7,036 bases of DNA, taken from assembly GCA_019233415.1 (NCBI GenBank), contig JAFAMK010000010.1, forward strand, positions 1 to 7,036, written 5' to 3'. Positions 4,157-7,036 of the stretch are shown here, piece by piece. The translations under genes and the position numbers were made by a program. This DNA comes from Vulcanimicrobiota bacterium (lineage in GTDB: Bacteria > Vulcanimicrobiota > Vulcanimicrobiia > Vulcanimicrobiales > Vulcanimicrobiaceae). Within the stretch, counting starts at the first letter, position 1. Every line of letters begins with the position of its first letter. Below the pieces are notes generated by a model, which saw only the letters and a list, made by a program, of their open reading frames with translations, did not search any database and was not told the origin of the DNA.

Positions 4157-7036
4157 CTACTGTTTGACGCTGCCGCCGCCAGTTCCGAGGTCGGGGGGCC
4201 GGACCACGAACAGCCCGATCCCCGGCGCGTAGTAGAAGACGCCGCCGCGCCGGCCGGGGCCACCACCCGGGCCACCCGGACCGGGACTCCGCGACGGCTG
4301 CGGCGCAGGCGATGCGCCGGGTGCCGGTGACGCGCCGGGTGCCGGCGATGCATCGGCGCGGCGGACGGCGAGCTGCGCGCCGGGCTGAATGTCGAAGCCC
4401 TTCGCCTTCGCCTCGGTCGTCGTCATGACGGTGCCGTACGAGCACGAAGCGACGGCGCGCAGCGGCGCGAGCGCGGCGACCAGTTCCGGCGGCGGGGTGA
4501 ACTGCGGCCCCGGGCTGCGCGAGCTGTCCGGCGACGTCGCGGTGACGCGCTGCTGGAAGCCGCCCGGCGGTCCCCCTTCACCCTCACCGGGCGGGCCACC
4601 GAACGCACCCGGGCGCGGACCGCCCGGGCCGCCGGCGCCGGCTCGTGCAGCGGCGGCGCGCTGGCGGAGTGCCTGGAGCACGTTGTCCGGGATCTTCGGG
4701 TCGACCGCGAAGTACCACGCGCCCTTCGGGTCCCCGTGCGGGGCAAGGTCGAGGCCCTCGACGTCCGGCAGCGGCTGGCCGGCGCCGTACGCGGTCGCGG
4801 CGACCCCGAGCTGCGCGAGGACCTTCTGCGCCTCGGCCTTGAGGTCGGCGGTGCACTCCGCGCGCTTGGGATCGAGGCTGAGCGGGTCGGTGCCCGGCGG
4901 CGGCGGGCTGAAGTTCAGCCGGCCGAAGCCGAGCCCTTGGCGCTGCGCCCCCGGCCCCTGGTTCCCGGCCGTCGCGGCGGTCTGAGCGCCCCCGCGCCCG
5001 GCACCCGCGGCGCGCGCGAAGCCTGCGCCGGCGCGTGCGCCGGTGTTGAACGAGTACGTTACGTTGAACGCGCGCGGCGCGTTCGGCCGCGCGGCCTGCA
5101 ACAGGAAGCCGCCGCCGCTGAGCGGGATCGGCTGCGCGTACTGCAGCGTCGAGAACGTCCCCGACTCGCTGTTGAACATGTTCGACTCGAAGAACGTGAT
5201 CCGCCCGAGCCCGAGCGGGTGCGAGAGGCCGACGTTCACCAGCGTGTACGGCGCGATGAACTGGTTGTTGTTCGGCCCGACGTAGTGCGCGTTCGCGAGA
5301 ATTTCGAGCTGCGCCGGCGCGTACAGCGCATCGACCGTGAGGTTTCCGGTGTGCAGCGGGCGGCCGGGAAGCTGGTTGTCGAGGATCAGCGTGCTGTCGA
5401 GCCCGGTGTAGCGCGGGTCGGCCGCGGTCACCTCGGCGCCGCTCGTCGTGTACGACGGGATCATCACGACGTTCTTGCCGAGGCCGATGTTCGCGTTGAG
5501 CGTGTAGCCCTGGTACAGGCGCGTCGTGTTGCCGACGAGCTGCGAGACGTAGACCTGCGAGGGCGTCGGGACCGGGAAGCCCGGGCAGACGTTCGAGAAG
5601 TAGCCGACGACGGCGCCGTAGTACGCGCTCCCGAACGGGTTCGACGGGTCGCCGATGCCGAGACTGTCGCCGGTGACCTGCGCGTTGACGAGCTGGCCGG
5701 CCTGCGTCTGCCGGTACGCGCTGAGCGAGAACTGGCCGTGCGACCACTGGTGCGTCCACGAGAAGTCGTAGTTGGCCGCCGACTGGTGCGTCGGCTGGTC
5801 GCCGGGCCCGCTGACCTGCGCCGTGCCGGCGAAGCAGTTGACGCGCGCGGAGTTTGGGTCGCTGAACGTGCGCACGAGCCCGTTCGCCGGCTGCGAGCTG
5901 CCGAACGAGAGCGACGCGCTGTACGTGTCGGGCGACTGCGGCCGCCAGGTCGCGCTGAAGCCGGCCAGGATCGACGAGCCCGCGCCCGTCGTGCCGGCGT
6001 ACGAGACGTTCGGCCCGAGCGTCAGCTTGTCGTTGACCTTGAACGCGTCGGAGAGCTGCACGGTGCGCGAGGCGGTCGAGAAGGTCGAGGGGCGCACGAA
6101 CTGCGCGCTCGTCCCGGTCAGCACGAGCGGCGTGAAGGTCGTGATCCCGGCGTACGTCGAGCCGTTCAGCGTGATCGTGTGCTTGTCGCGGGTGAGCGTC
6201 GCGCTGCCGGCGACCCCGCGCGCGAGCGAGCCGTTCTGCGCCGAGTACGGGTTCAGCACGGGGCCGACGGTGCAGCCCGGCGGCGAGCCGGCCGGGCACG
6301 TGTTGAGGATGTAGCGGTTGAGGTCGTTCGTGAACGAGTTGTTGTCGTTGACGTAGCCGCTCACCGTGACCGCGGTGTCGCCGATCAGCGACTGCACCGT
6401 CAGGTAGCCGAACTGGAACTTGCCGGAGTTGCCGTTGTCGGGACCGATCCCGCACGGCAGCGGCGTGACGAACTGCGTGCAGAGCGACGAGTTGGCCTGA
6501 TTGTTCTGCAGCGCCGTCGCCATCAGCGTCGTGCGGTCGTTCAGCGAGTAGCGCAGCTTGAGGAAGTCGCCGATGTTCGCGTTCTCGCCGCCGTGCGCGT
6601 AGTCGATCCCGCTCTGGTCGGTGTAGTCCTGGAAGGTCAGCGCGCTGTTCCCGGCGCGCTTGGTGTGGAGCAGCGCGATCCCGAGCTTGCCGATCGAGCC
6701 GGTCTCGCCGATCTGGTAGTTGTAGCGGTCGTAGGTGCCGTAGCCCGAGGAGAACTTCGTCTGCCAGGTCTGCGTCGGCTGGAGCGTGCGGAAGTTGACC
6801 GAGCCGCCGAGCGAACCCGCCTGCGCGCCGAAGCTGACGCCGGCGCCGGAGAACAGGTCGGTGTTGACCGAGCGCAGGTTCGTCGCCGCGCCCGGCGCGC
6901 CGAGCGGGATCCCGTCGAGCGTGATCGCCGTCTGCGACTCGTCGTGGCCGCGCAGCGAGATCGTCTGCGGCGCGTTCGGGTCGTTCGAGTCCTGCGTCAC
7001 GTCGACGCCGCCGATCGTCGAGAGCGCGTCGGTCAG
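4157..7036 (-). CDS. TonB-dependent outer-membrane receptor with long C-terminal extension, N-terminus cut by window edge
   Basis: 959 residues are visible (numbered from the right edge); signal peptide, TonB box and start of the plug lie beyond it. Plug, about 1-85: LTDALSTIGGV, ISLRG (26-30), TLDGIPL (39-45) and GSLGGSVNFRT (74-84), all classic for TonB-dependent receptors. Beta-barrel, about 88-663: alternating Tyr/Phe-rich strands and polar loops, ending in PRAFNVTYSF, which looks like the final strand with terminal aromatic Phe663. Four cysteines in two close pairs (186/195 and 247/255) plus single cysteines at 401 and 484 lie in loop-like segments. Residues 664-959 do not fit the barrel: Gly/Pro/Ala-rich linkers alternate with two more ordered blocks (about 707-790 and 840-890), each with one cysteine (728, 865), then PAPGAS repeats and a hydrophobic GVFYYAPGIGLFVV tail. 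The frame has no break, so this is one protein. It is first in an operon with the two-component genes. The ligand (metal chelate, glycan, cobalamin or other) is not deducible. Confidence 0.93.
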   Translation of the reverse strand: MTDALSTIGGVDVTQDSNDPNAPQTISLRGHDESQTAITLDGIPLGAPGAATNLRSVNTDLFSGAGVSFGAQAGSLGGSVNFRTLQPTQTWQTKFSSGYGTYDRYNYQIGETGSIGKLGIALLHTKRAGNSALTFQDYTDQSGIDYAHGGENANIGDFLKLRYSLNDRTTLMATALQNNQANSSLCTQFVTPLPCGIGPDNGNSGKFQFGYLTVQSLIGDTAVTVSGYVNDNNSFTNDLNRYILNTCPAGSPPGCTVGPVLNPYSAQNGSLARGVAGSATLTRDKHTITLNGSTYAGITTFTPLVLTGTSAQFVRPSTFSTASRTVQLSDAFKVNDKLTLGPNVSYAGTTGAGSSILAGFSATWRPQSPDTYSASLSFGSSQPANGLVRTFSDPNSARVNCFAGTAQVSGPGDQPTHQSAANYDFSWTHQWSHGQFSLSAYRQTQAGQLVNAQVTGDSLGIGDPSNPFGSAYYGAVVGYFSNVCPGFPVPTPSQVYVSQLVGNTTRLYQGYTLNANIGLGKNVVMIPSYTTSGAEVTAADPRYTGLDSTLILDNQLPGRPLHTGNLTVDALYAPAQLEILANAHYVGPNNNQFIAPYTLVNVGLSHPLGLGRITFFESNMFNSESGTFSTLQYAQPIPLSGGGFLLQAARPNAPRAFNVTYSFNTGARAGAGFARAAGAGRGGAQTAATAGNQGPGAQRQGLGFGRLNFSPPPPGTDPLSLDPKRAECTADLKAEAQKVLAQLGVAATAYGAGQPLPDVEGLDLAPHGDPKGAWYFAVDPKIPDNVLQALRQRAAAARAGAGGPGGPRPGAFGGPPGEGEGGPPGGFQQRVTATSPDSSRSPGPQFTPPPELVAALAPLRAVASCSYGTVMTTTEAKAKGFDIQPGAQLAVRRADASPAPGASPAPGASPAPQPSRSPGPGGPGGGPGRRGGVFYYAPGIGLFVVRPPDLGTGGGSVKQ
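4308..4351 (-). repeat. 18-bp in-frame tandem repeat encoding PAPGAS
   Basis: Units at 4308-4325 and 4326-4343 differ at two bases, and a partial third copy follows from 4344. They encode successive PAPGAS hexapeptides around Ser897, Ser903 and Ser909 (visible numbering) near the end of the receptor's extension. Such short Pro/Ala repeats are usually flexible spacers and may vary in copy number between strains. Confidence 0.75.

Noticed and set aside
4308..4351. CRISPR or intergenic repeat array
   Set aside because: The 18-bp units are directly adjacent without spacers, in frame, and encode PAPGAS repeats within the receptor.
4153..4353. Longer N-terminus for the response regulator (67 extra residues)
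   Set aside because: The extra part is Arg/Ala-rich and overlaps the receptor's 3' end. The receiver domain begins normally just after Met at 4152, giving the standard 226-residue length.
4584..6455. 623-residue minus-strand open frame in a different phase from the receptor
   Set aside because: Arg/Ala/Pro-rich composition without domain motifs, fully overlapped by the receptor frame with its clear plug and barrel features. It is a GC-driven shadow.
1..7036. Mobile element, tRNA/rRNA gene or riboswitch
   Set aside because: No transposase or integrase motifs, terminal inverted repeats, tRNA-like cloverleaf or rRNA segments were recognised. Apart from the 42-bp gap and gaps of 4 and 9 bp, the window is fully coding.

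Overview
The window is about 7 kb of dense, high-GC DNA carrying five protein genes and almost no intergenic space. Its Ala/Arg/Pro-rich proteins, a TonB-dependent outer-membrane receptor and Pro/Ala/Ser/Gly-rich low-complexity tails indicate a high-GC diderm (Gram-negative) bacterium. The style recalls poorly cultured soil lineages such as Candidatus Eremiobacterota or Acidobacteria-like groups. That placement is a low-confidence impression, because nothing in the window is a phylogenetic marker.

From left to right: (1) positions 1-1343, minus strand, hold a 14-TM-type DHA2 (EmrB/QacA-like) drug exporter that runs off the left edge, so its C-terminus is missing. (2) A 42-bp divergent gap carries ribosome binding sites for both flanking genes. 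(3) Positions 1386-1934, plus strand, hold a divergent member of the Tag (3-methyladenine DNA glycosylase I) superfamily, apparently started at a rare ATT codon behind a near-perfect Shine-Dalgarno. (4) Positions 1915-3462, minus strand, hold a membrane histidine kinase whose tail overlaps the glycosylase tail by 20 bp. (5) Positions 3472-4152, minus strand, hold an OmpR/PhoB-type response regulator. (6) Positions 4157-7036, minus strand, hold a TonB-dependent receptor that runs off the right edge, so its signal peptide and TonB box are missing. After the beta-barrel it continues for about 296 residues in an unusual low-complexity/cysteine-containing extension.

The receptor, regulator and kinase are packed with gaps of 4 and 9 bp and almost certainly form one operon transcribed right to left. 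The simplest reading is a surface uptake (or sensing) receptor made together with a two-component system that responds to the same envelope condition. The ligand cannot be read from the sequence. Beyond the kinase, the minus-strand transcript would run antisense through the glycosylase and then into the exporter in sense, because no strong intrinsic terminator is visible. This is the layout of a 'non-contiguous operon'. The items most worth following are the receptor's C-terminal extension, the ATT start, the loss of Tag's known catalytic/zinc residues, and this overlapping layout.
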